From contig CANRWA010000027.1 in assembly GCA_947643415.1 (NCBI GenBank), forward strand, positions 1 through 49,541: a stretch of DNA of 49,541 nucleotides. Direction: 5' to 3'. This document shows, piece by piece, positions 32,861 to 42,619 of the stretch. Numbering within the stretch: the first letter of the stretch is position 1; each line of letters begins with the position of its first letter. This DNA comes from an uncultured Clostridia bacterium. Its GTDB lineage: Bacteria > Bacillota > Clostridia > Lachnospirales > Lachnospiraceae. The notes below the pieces were generated by a model. The model ran no database searches, had not been told where the DNA came from, and saw only the letters and a program-made list of their open reading frames with translations. Made by a program: the position numbers and the translations under genes.

Positions 32861-34747
32861 ATGCAGAGAGAAGAGAAAAAATATCTGAAACTGCTGGCGG
32901 AGAAATATCCTACCAAGCAGTCTGTGTGCCGGGAGATCATTAACCGCAATGCGATACTTAACCTGCCGAAAGGTACAGAGCATTTTATGAGTGACCTTCA
33001 CGGCGAATATGAGGCATTCTATCATATATTAAATAATTGTTCCGGGGTGATCCGGGAGAAGGTGGATCTTCTGTTTGGTGATGTGATGAGTCCGGGAGAG
33101 AGACAGGAGATCTGTACGCTTATCTATTATCCGAGGGAGAAGCTTCATATGCTCCGCAAGGAGAGGGAACTGACACCAGACTGGTATCGGATGCTCCTGA
33201 ATGAACTGATCGAGGTGGCAAAGCTCCTGTCCTCCAAATACACGAGGTCGAAAGTAAGAAAGGCAATGCCGGAAGATTTTTCTTATATTATTGATGAGCT
33301 TCTGCATGTCCAGAAGGATGAAGATGATAATCAGGTTATCTATCATAAAAAGATCATTGATACGATACTCAGTATCGACAATGCGGATGAGTTCATTGTG
33401 GCGCTGGCAGGGCTGATCAAGCGGCTGGCGGTGGATCATCTGCATATTGTGGGTGATATGTTTGACCGTGGTTCCAGCGCGGATAAGATACTGGATCTGC
33501 TGATGCACCATCATTCCCTGGATATCGAGTGGGGAAACCATGATATTCTGTGGATGGGGGCGGCAGCAGGGAGCAAGGCATGCATCGCCAACGTGATCCG
33601 CAACAATCTGCGCTATCAGAATACGGAGATACTGGAAAATGGCTATGGTATCAGCCTGCGCCATCTGACGATCTTTGCCATGCGGCATTATGAGGGGGAG
33701 AATCCGATCCGGAAGGCATGGAAGGCGATCTCAGTCATTATGTTTAAGCTGGAGGGAAATATCATCCGGGAGCATCCGGAGTATGAGATGGAGAACCGCC
33801 TGCTGCTGGATAAGGTGGACCATACGAGGAAGGTTCTTATTCTGGATGGAAAGGAGTATGAGATGAAGGATGCGGATTTCCCGACTGTGGACCCGCAGGA
33901 TCCCTATCATCTGACAGAGGAAGAGTGGGAGATCATGAGGGAGCTGAAGACTGATTTCCTCAACAGCATCCGCCTGCAGCGTCATATCCGTTTTCTATAT
34001 GAGAAGGGGAGCATGTACCGGATCTATAATGAAAATCTCCTCTATCATGGCTGCGTGCCCATGGATGAGGAAGGGAATTTCCAGGGGGTCACCATGGATG
34101 ACGTTACCTACCAGGGGAAGGCTTATCTGGATTATGCTGACAAGGTGGCGAGGCGTGCATTTTCCCGACACAGGACATCATGGGACCTTGACTTTATGTG
34201 GTACCTCTGGTGTGGGAAGCTGTCGCCGTTGTGCGGACGGATCCTGAAAACCTTTGAACGGACTTATCTTGTAGATGAGAGCACCTGGGAGGAACCGAAG
34301 AATCCTTACTATAAATTTTATGAAGAAGAGAAAACATGTAATATGATCCTCCGGGAATTTGGCCTTTATTCTCGCCTTTCCCATATTGTAAACGGGCATA
34401 CACCTGTCCTGACAGTTGAGGGCGAACTGCCGATCCGTGCCAGTGGAAAACTGTTGGTTATTGATGGCGGATTCTGTACGGATTATCACAAGAAGACCGG
34501 AATTGCAGGTTACACGCTGATCTATAATTCCCATGGTCTCAGGATCATGGCGCATCAGCCCTTTGAGACAATTTATAAGGCGATGAAGGATAATCTTGAC
34601 ATCGAATCGGAATCCCAGCTTATTGAGACGGAGAAGGCACGTGTTATGGTGAAAGATACGGATATCGGAAAAGAGATCTATGAGCATATCGCAGATCTGG
34701 AACTGCTGCTGCAGGGGTACCGGAATGGGGAGATAAAGGAGAGGTAA
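32861..34747 (+). CDS. fbp: fructose-1,6-bisphosphatase class III
   Basis: Product of 628 residues, the length expected for the class III enzyme that removes the 1-phosphate from fructose-1,6-bisphosphate in gluconeogenesis. Metallophosphatase motifs are plain: MSDLHGEYEAF at the start, VGDMFDRGSSADKI, EWGNHDILWMGAAAG, NGHTPV and VIDGGFCTDYHKKTGIAGYTLI. This class is typical of Firmicutes. The start at 32861 follows TTGGAGG. It stands 49 bases after the lipase gene and may share its transcript. Confidence 0.97.
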   Translation: MQREEKKYLKLLAEKYPTKQSVCREIINRNAILNLPKGTEHFMSDLHGEYEAFYHILNNCSGVIREKVDLLFGDVMSPGERQEICTLIYYPREKLHMLRKERELTPDWYRMLLNELIEVAKLLSSKYTRSKVRKAMPEDFSYIIDELLHVQKDEDDNQVIYHKKIIDTILSIDNADEFIVALAGLIKRLAVDHLHIVGDMFDRGSSADKILDLLMHHHSLDIEWGNHDILWMGAAAGSKACIANVIRNNLRYQNTEILENGYGISLRHLTIFAMRHYEGENPIRKAWKAISVIMFKLEGNIIREHPEYEMENRLLLDKVDHTRKVLILDGKEYEMKDADFPTVDPQDPYHLTEEEWEIMRELKTDFLNSIRLQRHIRFLYEKGSMYRIYNENLLYHGCVPMDEEGNFQGVTMDDVTYQGKAYLDYADKVARRAFSRHRTSWDLDFMWYLWCGKLSPLCGRILKTFERTYLVDESTWEEPKNPYYKFYEEEKTCNMILREFGLYSRLSHIVNGHTPVLTVEGELPIRASGKLLVIDGGFCTDYHKKTGIAGYTLIYNSHGLRIMAHQPFETIYKAMKDNLDIESESQLIETEKARVMVKDTDIGKEIYEHIADLELLLQGYRNGEIKER

Positions 34748-34836
34748 AAAGGTTTCTGATTGATATTGTGCCCTGATTATGTTAAAATTTTGTTATATTA
34801 TTTATCATAAATAACAAAAAAGGAGGGCAATACAAT

Positions 34837-37800
34837 ATGAGGAATTTCAGAAAACGGATACTTGCCATTGTTATGGCTGCTGTGCTGGCACTGGGAAGTA
34901 TCTCATATCCGGGAACAGCAGTTACCTCGCAGGCGGCGGGTACCATCGAAAATCCTGCTGACCACTATCAGAAAGTAACCCCAGACAGGGTATCCGTACA
35001 CGATCCGGCGATAGTGAAGGATCCAGAGACAGGACGTTATTACATCTTTGGTTCTCATCTGGCGTGGGCATATTCGGATGACCTGGTAAAGTGGAAAACA
35101 TTTAAGAATAATATCAGCACAGATTATAGAACGTTATTCAAAAAAGAATTTGAATGGGCGGCAGCGGGGGACAAAGTTTATGATCCTTCTGGCAATATCT
35201 GGGCACCGGACGTTGTCTGGAATAAGAAGATGGGAAAATGGTGTATGTACATGAGCATCAATGGGTGTTCGTGGAACTCTGTTATCTGTCTGCTGACAGC
35301 GGACCGCCTGGATGGAAACTGGACTTATGTGGGACCGGTTATTTATTCTGGTTTTACGGCAGATGGTATACATGATTATAAGAATACGAATTATCAGGAG
35401 ATAACAGGAGATACAAGTCTTCCAGACCGCTACAAAAGGGGTGCTTATACAGAGAAGGATAATGGTACTCCCTGTGAGGCGACTACATGGAATAAAGGAT
35501 ATGGTGCCCATGCCATAGATGCCGGTGTATTCTATGACGAATCCGGCAAACTCTGGTTTAGCTATGGTTCATGGTCCGGCGGCATCTATATCTTTGAACT
35601 GGATGAAAATACAGGATTCAGAAATAAGAGTGTTAAGTATACTTATGAGGATGGTGTTACCGATCCCTATATGGGAAAGAAACTTGGCGGTTCTGGTGCA
35701 TCAGGCGAAGCTTCTTATATTGAATACATCAATGGATATTATTATTTGTTCATCTCATATGGCGGTCTGGTGGCAAACGGCGGTTATAACATGAGAGTGT
35801 TCCGCTCTAAGAACCCAGATGGCCCATATACAGATGTGTCTGGTAATAATGCGACAGAGGGCGGCGATCATAATGGTGCCGGCGGTAAAGTCGGAACCCG
35901 CCTGATGGGGTACTATAAATGGAGTTATTGGGATTATGCCCATGTGGCGCAGGGACATAATTCTGCGTTGCTGGATGACGACGGGAAGGCATATGTGTTC
36001 TACCATACCCGTACCAGTGACGGAACGGAAGGGCATACCGTGCGTGTCCATCAGTTATTTACAACAAAGGATGGTTACCTGACGGCAGCTCCGTTCGAGT
36101 ACAGCAAGACGGATAGAGTTGCGAATACTTACTCGAAAGAGGAGATTGCCGGGCAGTATGAGATATTATTTCAGAACAATACAAATTACGCAACACTGGA
36201 ATATAATAAGCCAAAGAATATCGAACTAAATAGCGATGGAACTGTAACAGGAGATGTGACAGGAACATGGGAAGAAGAGAGCAGCAGTGCGAATGTAAAC
36301 TTTACATTGGGCGGGGTAAAGTATCAGGGAACTTTTGTTGAGCAGACGATGGAAGAGACAAATGTAAAGACACTTTGCTTCACTGTGGTAGGTGCAAATG
36401 GACAGGTAGATACCTGCCTGTGGGGATATAAGCTCCCTTCTGATAAAGTACAGGTATCTATGGCGTCAGAGAAGATCTCCCTGTCAAAACGTGTGTCAGA
36501 CGATATTGAACTGCCAAAGACGGGGCTGTATGGTACGTCGATTAAGTGGGCAAGTGATTCACCATTTTTGCTTGATGATGGTACTGTGATCCAGCCAAAG
36601 ACAGATGCTACAGCGAAATTGACAGCTACGGTCTCCAAGGGTGGTGAGTCCTATGAGAAGGAGATTGAAGTAACAGTAGCATCCGATGCCATTGAGGCAT
36701 CCAAGGTAGCTTCATATTATACAGACAAAGCATTGGATCTTTCCGCGGGAACCACAGCCAGCGTGGAGAATCCTCTTGCAGGAGTGGATATCAGCAATGG
36801 TGTCAGCTTTAAAGTAAAGCTAAACAGAACGGGCCAGTTTGGTGTTTTAGAAAATGGAAATATCTTTTCGTTTTTGAAGGGCGGTGAAAAGTTCTACTTT
36901 AATGGCGGCGCTTATCTGGGATACAATGGAAGTGGCGGGATCTTTGATGCCAATTTGTACAATGGTTCCTATGCAGCTCCATGGCGAATAGGAACGGATT
37001 TCATCGGGGCAAATAAGGAAGTGCAGGCTGAGATAAAAATATCATCATCCGGATATTCTGTCCTGATTGATGGAAAAGAAGTATACAATAACACGACGGT
37101 GGATAACAGAAGCGGAACAGGCAAGGATGATAATATTGGCAGTGGGAAAGTTCCAGGGGAATGTAAGGTTACAGATTTTTCTAAAGTGTTAAATATGCTG
37201 TCAACAGCAGATACATTGAATTTTGGAACGGGAAGTTTTTGGACAGGGACATTCAAGGGAACCCTCCGTGATTTTGAAATCTGGGTAGAACCAGTAGAGC
37301 AGAAACCGGTAAGTAATAACAATTATTATTCTGAGGATTACGAGGGAAACACGGATGTAACAAAACTTTGGACTGGTTCTATTACAGTTACGAAGGTTGC
37401 AGGGGATACAAATTATGTTAATATTGTACCGTCTGGTTCTGGTAACCGTAGTACCCAGATGTCATTTGGATTGAGTCCACAGCCGGAAGGAGAGTATTCT
37501 TTTGAAACAGATGCTATGTTGACTGTTTCAACGGGCTCAAACGGAAGTACGGTTCCTACCACCCAATTTGTGCTGTCGGGAACGGATCTGGTGCATGGTT
37601 TGAATGATAAGGCCACGGCTGGGTATATATTAAAACTCAGTGCAGAGAGTCAGGATGCAAATAATCTCAATAAGCAGGTATTTACGATCAATGATACGGC
37701 AGACAGTGTGACTATACCAGCTTCGGGATGGATTCATATTAAAGTAGACATGAACTCTGCTGACCGTACAAAAGCAAAATTGACTATTACAGACAAATCT

Positions 37801-39372
37801 ACAGAAAATGCTATTGTATCGGATAAGGAAATTACGGCAAATGGTACTGGTGAACTTTCAGGAATGTATTTGATGCTTGGCAGAGGAACTTCTTCGTGTA
37901 TTAAACTTGACAATACAATTGTCAGAAAGCCAGGAATTGCTGACTACACACAATTCAATACGATTCTTGCCAAAGCGAAGAAATATGTAAAACAAAACAC
38001 AGTGTCACAAATCTACTCAGACGCCAGCATGAATACGCTGAATACTGCTATTCAGGCAGCAGATGCGTTAAGCACTTCACTGACAGATGAGCAGCAGGAT
38101 CAGGTAGATGCCTGTACAGAAGCTTTGGAGAAGGCGATAGCCGGACTTACATGTAAAGAGCATATGTACAACCACAATAAAGGTACTGTTCTTGAACCAT
38201 CAACATGTACAAAAGAAGGCCGCGAAGAGGTAACATGCTATTCTTGTGGGGCGAAGACAGAGGCTGTACTTGCCAAAAAAGACCATGAATATGGTGAATG
38301 GAAATTGACAAAAGCAGCTACAGATGAGGCTCCAGGGGAGAGAGAACGTAGTTGTAAAAACTGTACTGACAGGCAGACTGAGGCAGTGCCGCTCTGCAGC
38401 AAACATAGTTATGGGACGCCGACTGTGATAAAACAGGCGACCTGTACAGAAAAAGGTTCGCAGAAAGAAACATGCTCTGTGTGTGGCTATGAGCATATCA
38501 CAGAAATTCCGATGGAAGATCATAAAGCTGGCGAATGGGAAATTACAAAGCTGCCTACAGCAGATACAAAGGGAGAGCGCATAAAGAAATGTGTGAATTG
38601 CGGCATAGAATTAGAGAAAGAAGAGGTTGAACTTTGCGCGGAACACCAATTTGGCGAAGGAACTGTAGTAAAAGAGCCTACTTGCACAGAAAAAGGACAG
38701 AGTACCTATATATGTAAAAACTGTGGTTTTTCAGAGACTAGAGAGATTGCGGTGAAAGACCATAAAGCAGGTGACTGGGAGATCACAAAACAAGCTACTA
38801 CAGCCGCAGAAGGTGAGCGTGTAAAGAAATGTGTGGATTGTGGCATTGTACTCCAGACAGAAAAAATTGCCAAACTTCCATTAAACAATGGAGGAAGTGA
38901 CAATGATAAAGAAGACGGTGGCAGTGCTGACAAGAACACTGTTAAGGAAGGCGTTTCCTATACTGTAAGTAGTGCAAAATACAAAGTAACAAGTATAAAA
39001 AATAAGACGGTTACCTATTATGGTCCTACAAAGAAAACTGTAAAAACAGTAACGATCGGAAAGACTGTGAAGATAAAGGGAACCACTTATAAGATCACAC
39101 AGATTGCCAATAGTGCATTCGCAAACTGTAAGAAGTTAAAGAAGGTGACAATTGGTGCCAATATTACTAAGATAGGAAAGAAAGCATTTTATAAGGATGC
39201 AAAATTGAAGTCTATTATTGTCAAGACAAAGAAACTGAAAAGTGTAGGGAGCCAGGCATTGAAAGGTATTCATAAGAAAGCTGTCATTAAGGTGCCCGCT
39301 TCTAAGTTGAAGAAATATAAAAAACTTTTCAAGAAAAAAGGTCAGGCATCAACTGTCAAAATTAAGAAATAA
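34837..39372 (+). CDS. secreted GH43 arabinanase-like multidomain protein
   Basis: Product of 1511 residues; the ATG at 34837 follows GGAGGG. A signal peptide ends near VTSQAAG. Residues about 50-400 are a GH43 five-blade propeller resembling endo-1,5-alpha-arabinanases: VSVHDPAIVKD (catalytic base D56), IWAPDVVWN, and GGSGASGEASYIEY for the acid. A C-terminal arabinanase-type domain and an Ig-like segment (about 530-610) follow, then two lectin-like domains (about 620-830 and 850-1045) and an alpha-helical FIVAR-type domain (KAKKYVKQNTVSQIYSD ...). Residues 1105-1345 hold four copies of a cysteine repeat (CTEKGSQKETCSVCG, KKCVNCG). The end (NSAFANCKKLKKVTIGANITKIGKKAF) is a short BspA-type leucine-rich domain. 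No wall anchor is visible. It should degrade plant arabinan outside the cell. Confidence 0.88.
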   Translation: MRNFRKRILAIVMAAVLALGSISYPGTAVTSQAAGTIENPADHYQKVTPDRVSVHDPAIVKDPETGRYYIFGSHLAWAYSDDLVKWKTFKNNISTDYRTLFKKEFEWAAAGDKVYDPSGNIWAPDVVWNKKMGKWCMYMSINGCSWNSVICLLTADRLDGNWTYVGPVIYSGFTADGIHDYKNTNYQEITGDTSLPDRYKRGAYTEKDNGTPCEATTWNKGYGAHAIDAGVFYDESGKLWFSYGSWSGGIYIFELDENTGFRNKSVKYTYEDGVTDPYMGKKLGGSGASGEASYIEYINGYYYLFISYGGLVANGGYNMRVFRSKNPDGPYTDVSGNNATEGGDHNGAGGKVGTRLMGYYKWSYWDYAHVAQGHNSALLDDDGKAYVFYHTRTSDGTEGHTVRVHQLFTTKDGYLTAAPFEYSKTDRVANTYSKEEIAGQYEILFQNNTNYATLEYNKPKNIELNSDGTVTGDVTGTWEEESSSANVNFTLGGVKYQGTFVEQTMEETNVKTLCFTVVGANGQVDTCLWGYKLPSDKVQVSMASEKISLSKRVSDDIELPKTGLYGTSIKWASDSPFLLDDGTVIQPKTDATAKLTATVSKGGESYEKEIEVTVASDAIEASKVASYYTDKALDLSAGTTASVENPLAGVDISNGVSFKVKLNRTGQFGVLENGNIFSFLKGGEKFYFNGGAYLGYNGSGGIFDANLYNGSYAAPWRIGTDFIGANKEVQAEIKISSSGYSVLIDGKEVYNNTTVDNRSGTGKDDNIGSGKVPGECKVTDFSKVLNMLSTADTLNFGTGSFWTGTFKGTLRDFEIWVEPVEQKPVSNNNYYSEDYEGNTDVTKLWTGSITVTKVAGDTNYVNIVPSGSGNRSTQMSFGLSPQPEGEYSFETDAMLTVSTGSNGSTVPTTQFVLSGTDLVHGLNDKATAGYILKLSAESQDANNLNKQVFTINDTADSVTIPASGWIHIKVDMNSADRTKAKLTITDKSTENAIVSDKEITANGTGELSGMYLMLGRGTSSCIKLDNTIVRKPGIADYTQFNTILAKAKKYVKQNTVSQIYSDASMNTLNTAIQAADALSTSLTDEQQDQVDACTEALEKAIAGLTCKEHMYNHNKGTVLEPSTCTKEGREEVTCYSCGAKTEAVLAKKDHEYGEWKLTKAATDEAPGERERSCKNCTDRQTEAVPLCSKHSYGTPTVIKQATCTEKGSQKETCSVCGYEHITEIPMEDHKAGEWEITKLPTADTKGERIKKCVNCGIELEKEEVELCAEHQFGEGTVVKEPTCTEKGQSTYICKNCGFSETREIAVKDHKAGDWEITKQATTAAEGERVKKCVDCGIVLQTEKIAKLPLNNGGSDNDKEDGGSADKNTVKEGVSYTVSSAKYKVTSIKNKTVTYYGPTKKTVKTVTIGKTVKIKGTTYKITQIANSAFANCKKLKKVTIGANITKIGKKAFYKDAKLKSIIVKTKKLKSVGSQALKGIHKKAVIKVPASKLKKYKKLFKKKGQASTVKIKK

Positions 39373-39384
39373 CAGGAAACAGGG

Positions 39385-39425
39385 AAAAGTCTGGAGGCCA
39401 GGTGACTGGTTTTCCAGGCTTTTTT
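39385..39425 (+). terminator. terminator after the GH43 gene
   Basis: AGTCTGGA near 39388 pairs with TCCAGGCT near 39413, followed by TTTTTT. Confidence 0.75.
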
Positions 39426-39602
39426 CGTCTGAATGGCAAAAAAACCGTCTGAACAACACTTGACTTTCCGCTTTTCCTATTTTAAAATAAATAGTGTACG
39501 AAAATATATAATAGTGAGTGACATGACCGGTTGTGATACTCCTGTTTGTAAAGCTGCAGTATAGTGAAAATATCATACTGGCAGACAGGGAAAGGAATAC
39601 AA

Positions 39603-40673
39603 TTGAAAAAAGATTTAACTACAAAAGTTCTGATGGAATACCCGGATGTATTTGCAGATATAGGGAATGTCTGTCTGTTTGGCAGGAGAAAGTATATCAG
39701 GCCAGAAGATCTGGAACTCTGTCCACAAGAGATTTTCTATAAAGAAACAGATGGACAGCTCCATGAACATCGGGGTGATGTGAGGATGCGCCTGAAAGAA
39801 AAAGGGGTGGAGGTTGCCATCCTTCATGTAGAGAATCAGAGTGAAGCGTCAAATGTTATGCCATTGCGTGACCTGGGATACATATATAGTGGTTATCAGG
39901 CGCAGTTACGCGACCTAAAGGCAGAGAACAGGAAAGAGGGAATATATTATGCTGCCAAAGAGGTGGGAGATGATCAGAAATTTCGGCCAGTGATATCACT
40001 GATCTTATATTATGGGACAGAAGAGTGGGATGGTCCCACGCATCTAAAAGATATGTTGGATATACCGGATGATGAAAAAGAACTCTGGGAAGGAATGGTG
40101 GAAGACCATAAAATTCATCTGGTTGACCTAAGCCGCCAAAGTGATGAAGAAGTCAGTTGGTATGAATCGGATCTCTGGTATATTGTAAAATGCCTGAAAT
40201 GCGGAAAGAATAAGGAAAGATTTAGGAATTTTCTGGAGGAGGGAGCGAATCGCAGAATGCAGCATCCCGAAGCAGTGATTGATATGATCACAGCATTTGC
40301 AGGGAAGACGAAAGCCAGGAAACTGGCGGATCAGATAATCTGTGAGCAAAAAGAGAAAGGAGATGACTGCACAATGTATTCATTTTTAGATTATTTTGAA
40401 GAGGTCGGATTGGAAAAAGGCATGCAAAAAGGCATGCAAAGAGGCATGGAAAAGGGTATGAAAGAGGGGAGAGAAAAGGGGATAGAAGAAGGACAGGAAA
40501 AGCTCTATTACAAAATGTTCAGTAAAGACCATACACCGGAGGATATTAGTGAATTTACAGGGGAGTCTCTTGAGTATTTGTATGATCTGAAGGAGAAATA
40601 TCTGGCAACAGTCCGGGAAGAGGGCCAATATGGAAGTAAAAAGGAAATAGGCAACTTGCCAGAGGATTATTAA
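39603..40673 (+). CDS. Rpn-family nuclease / putative transposase
   Basis: Product of 356 residues if it starts at the TTG at 39603, which has AAAGGA seven bases upstream and gives MKKDLTTKVLMEYPDVFADI, the usual beginning; a GTG at 39564 has no binding site. It belongs to the Rpn (YhgA-like, PD-(D/E)XK) group: HRGDVRMRLKEKGVEVAILHVENQSEA carries the nuclease residues (D59, E77, Q79). The C-terminal part has the typical repeated GM/GR helix (EKGMQKGMQRGMEKGMKEGREKG at about 290-315). Rpn proteins are linked to recA-independent recombination and some to phage defence. Here it lies between two surface-protein genes, without other transposon genes. Confidence 0.88.
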   Translation: MKKDLTTKVLMEYPDVFADIGNVCLFGRRKYIRPEDLELCPQEIFYKETDGQLHEHRGDVRMRLKEKGVEVAILHVENQSEASNVMPLRDLGYIYSGYQAQLRDLKAENRKEGIYYAAKEVGDDQKFRPVISLILYYGTEEWDGPTHLKDMLDIPDDEKELWEGMVEDHKIHLVDLSRQSDEEVSWYESDLWYIVKCLKCGKNKERFRNFLEEGANRRMQHPEAVIDMITAFAGKTKARKLADQIICEQKEKGDDCTMYSFLDYFEEVGLEKGMQKGMQRGMEKGMKEGREKGIEEGQEKLYYKMFSKDHTPEDISEFTGESLEYLYDLKEKYLATVREEGQYGSKKEIGNLPEDY

Positions 40674-40713
40674 AGTTACTGTGAGTGTGTGTCCACACCA
40701 GACATACAAAAAT

Positions 40714-40742
40714 AGGGGGTACAGTTTTCAGACTGTCCCCCT
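40714..40742. terminator. hairpin between convergent genes
   Basis: AGGGGGTACAG pairs with CTGTCCCCCT around TTTTCAGA. It lies between the Rpn gene and the 3' end of the first Ig-like protein gene and may terminate either. Confidence 0.6.
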
Positions 40743-40798
40743 CATTCTCTTAATTTCTTTTTTGGCTGAAAGCTGAAAAAATACTTTCCAGCATTCCT

Positions 40799-42490
40799 TT
40801 ATTCTTCTGTATCCGCAGCGGCCAGTAGATACTCCTCGGTCTCGTTTACCGCAGCAAATGCTCCAGTGCCGTCATTCGGTCCAATATAGCCAGCCATAGT
40901 GATCTTTTGCCCTTTCATTGTGTCTGCCGTAAGACCAGCATCTGTAAGGTCAACAACATTCAGCAATACGCAGCCTCTATCTGTGTCGGAATCATCATAG
41001 AATGTCCCAAATGGCATATAGCCTCGTACCCCTTTGCCGTTATCTTTAATCAAGCTATCACTTTTTGTATATTCATCACCGTGTTTATCCATATACCAAC
41101 CGATTGGATTTGAATATAGATTATTAAATGCATGGCTTCCCACAGAATAAACTTGTTTGTCAATCAGGATATATATCTGGGAATTCATTCCATTCCACCA
41201 AGCATATGTTGTTCCACCTGCTGCTATCCCATCGCAATGGATCTTGTCTTGTTTTACGATAGTTAGGAAGTACATTTTTGTTCCTTCTACTTTATACCAG
41301 GCTTTGCTCTTTTCATTTTCTTCAGTTTTTATCGGCTTATAATCTGTATTATCAGAAAGGCCATCCAAGCTGTATTCAATTGTGGCGGACTTAAGTGTCT
41401 TGTCATCTTTGTCTGTAAGTTCAACCTTATAAGTACCGTCAATTTTATGCCATCCACTCATTGGTGCCATCACCATAGGAACAGAAACTTCTCCTTCCCC
41501 ATATGTAATGTCACCTACCGTTGCAAGCCCTACTGTCTTTGCGCTGGCTGTAATGGCTGTACCGTTAACCTTTATGCCGTAGTTCTCAGCGGAAATTGTT
41601 TCATCCTCTACGGAGAATTTAACTGTCACTTTGCTGGATTCATCCAGACAAACAGTTCCCGTCTCAGATTCATTAACTACAATTCCCGATATTGGCGTAG
41701 GGGTAGGTGTAGCATCTCCGCCTGGAGTAGGTGTAGCATCTCCGCCTGGAGTAGGTGTAGCATCTCCACCTGGAGTAGGTGTTGTGTCTCCGCCCGGTGC
41801 TGGTGTAGCGTCTCCGCCTGGTGCTGGTGTAGCGTCTCCGCCCGGTGCTGGTGTAGCGTCTCCGCCCGGTGCTGGTGTTGTGTCTCCGCCCGGTGCTGGT
41901 GTTGTGTCTCCGCCCGGTGCTGGTGTAGCATCTCCGCCCGGTGCTGGTGTAGCATCTCCGCCTGGTGCTGGGGTAGGTGATGCATTTCCGCTCGGTGTCG
42001 GAGTAGGTGTTGTATTTCCGCCTGGTACCGGAGTAGGTGTTGTACTGCTGCCAGTGTTTGTATTACTTGTGTTTCCTGATTTTTTCTTTGCTGTTACTGT
42101 ACAGGTCAGTTTTACCTTTTTTGTCTTTTTTCCTGCCTTATAGGTTACGGTCGCTGTGATTTTAGCTTTACCTTTTTTCTTTGCTGTCACTACCACAGAA
42201 GACTTTTTCTTGCTGCTTATCGCTGCTACTTTTTTGTTACTTGTTTTCCAAGTGGTCTTTTCAATCTTTTTCACTTTGTTCTTCTTTACTTTTAAAGTGA
42301 ATTTTTTTGTAGCATTATAATACAATGTCTTCTTCTTTACACTGAGAGACGGCTTGTTCTTTGCTGCTGCCTCGGAAGAAGGTGCAGCAGCAAATGCTGT
42401 TGCAGCCAAAGTCAGCGACATTAGCAGGGCAAGCCCTTTCTTATACTTGCTATCTGCCATTACCCATTTCAATAACCCATCTTTTTTCAT
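40799..42490 (-). CDS. secreted Ig-like surface protein A with PGGDATPA repeats
   Basis: Product of 563 residues. The start at 42490 is preceded by AAAGGAGG. Residues 1-43 are a long signal peptide (MKKDGLLKWVMADSKYKKG, then ALLMSLTLAATAFAAA). Residues 46-135 form a Lys-rich BIG2-like Ig domain (LSVKKKTLYYNATKKFTLKV ... KKVKLTCTV). Residues 136-270 are a Pro/Thr/Gly stalk with 11 copies of PGGD(A/T)TP(A/T). The C-terminal 290 residues contain a further beta-rich region (GYMPFGTFYDDSDTDRGCVLLNVVD) not recognised. There is no LPXTG or SLH. It reads away from the invertible element, whose outward promoter currently points to the other side, so it may now be off or only transcribed by read-through from the recombinase gene. 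Confidence 0.82.
   Translation of the reverse strand: MKKDGLLKWVMADSKYKKGLALLMSLTLAATAFAAAPSSEAAAKNKPSLSVKKKTLYYNATKKFTLKVKKNKVKKIEKTTWKTSNKKVAAISSKKKSSVVVTAKKKGKAKITATVTYKAGKKTKKVKLTCTVTAKKKSGNTSNTNTGSSTTPTPVPGGNTTPTPTPSGNASPTPAPGGDATPAPGGDATPAPGGDTTPAPGGDTTPAPGGDATPAPGGDATPAPGGDATPAPGGDTTPTPGGDATPTPGGDATPTPGGDATPTPTPISGIVVNESETGTVCLDESSKVTVKFSVEDETISAENYGIKVNGTAITASAKTVGLATVGDITYGEGEVSVPMVMAPMSGWHKIDGTYKVELTDKDDKTLKSATIEYSLDGLSDNTDYKPIKTEENEKSKAWYKVEGTKMYFLTIVKQDKIHCDGIAAGGTTYAWWNGMNSQIYILIDKQVYSVGSHAFNNLYSNPIGWYMDKHGDEYTKSDSLIKDNGKGVRGYMPFGTFYDDSDTDRGCVLLNVVDLTDAGLTADTMKGQKITMAGYIGPNDGTGAFAAVNETEEYLLAAADTEE
41707..41970 (-). repeat. tandem 24-bp repeat, 11 units
   Basis: Units encode PGGDATPA, PGGDTTPA or PGGDATPT. 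Because 24 is a multiple of 3, unit gain or loss keeps the frame and changes stalk length. No reading frame on either strand contains a stop here, which creates long spurious ORFs. Confidence 0.9.
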
Positions 42491-42583
42491 TTATTTACAT
42501 TCCTCCTTTTATTTTCAGGCCAGCGGCCTGTACCATCTTTATGCTATATACAGAGTTAAACATCACGCCTCCTCCCTGAACGA

Positions 42584-42618
42584 TCCATATATTTCATAAA
42601 GTATGCTCCTTTGTGAAA
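42584..42618 (+). repeat. left inverted repeat of the invertible element
   Basis: 35 bases; read on the minus strand it begins TTTCACAAAGGAGCATACTT. Its reverse complement matches 43869-43903 at 33 of 35 positions. The two mismatches are adjacent. It lies 94 bases before the start of surface protein A and two bases after the recombinase stop. Confidence 0.95.
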
Positions 42619-42619
42619 T

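Noticed and set aside
41707..41970. Possible CRISPR array
   Set aside because: The 24-bp units follow each other with no spacers and lie in frame inside a protein gene.
41447..42143. Two long plus-strand ORFs (170-177 residues) opposite the Pro-rich repeats of surface protein A
   Set aside because: A 24-bp repeat without stops keeps all frames open; the products are low-complexity (CWCCVSAR or SPPGAGVA repeats) and there is no ribosome binding site.
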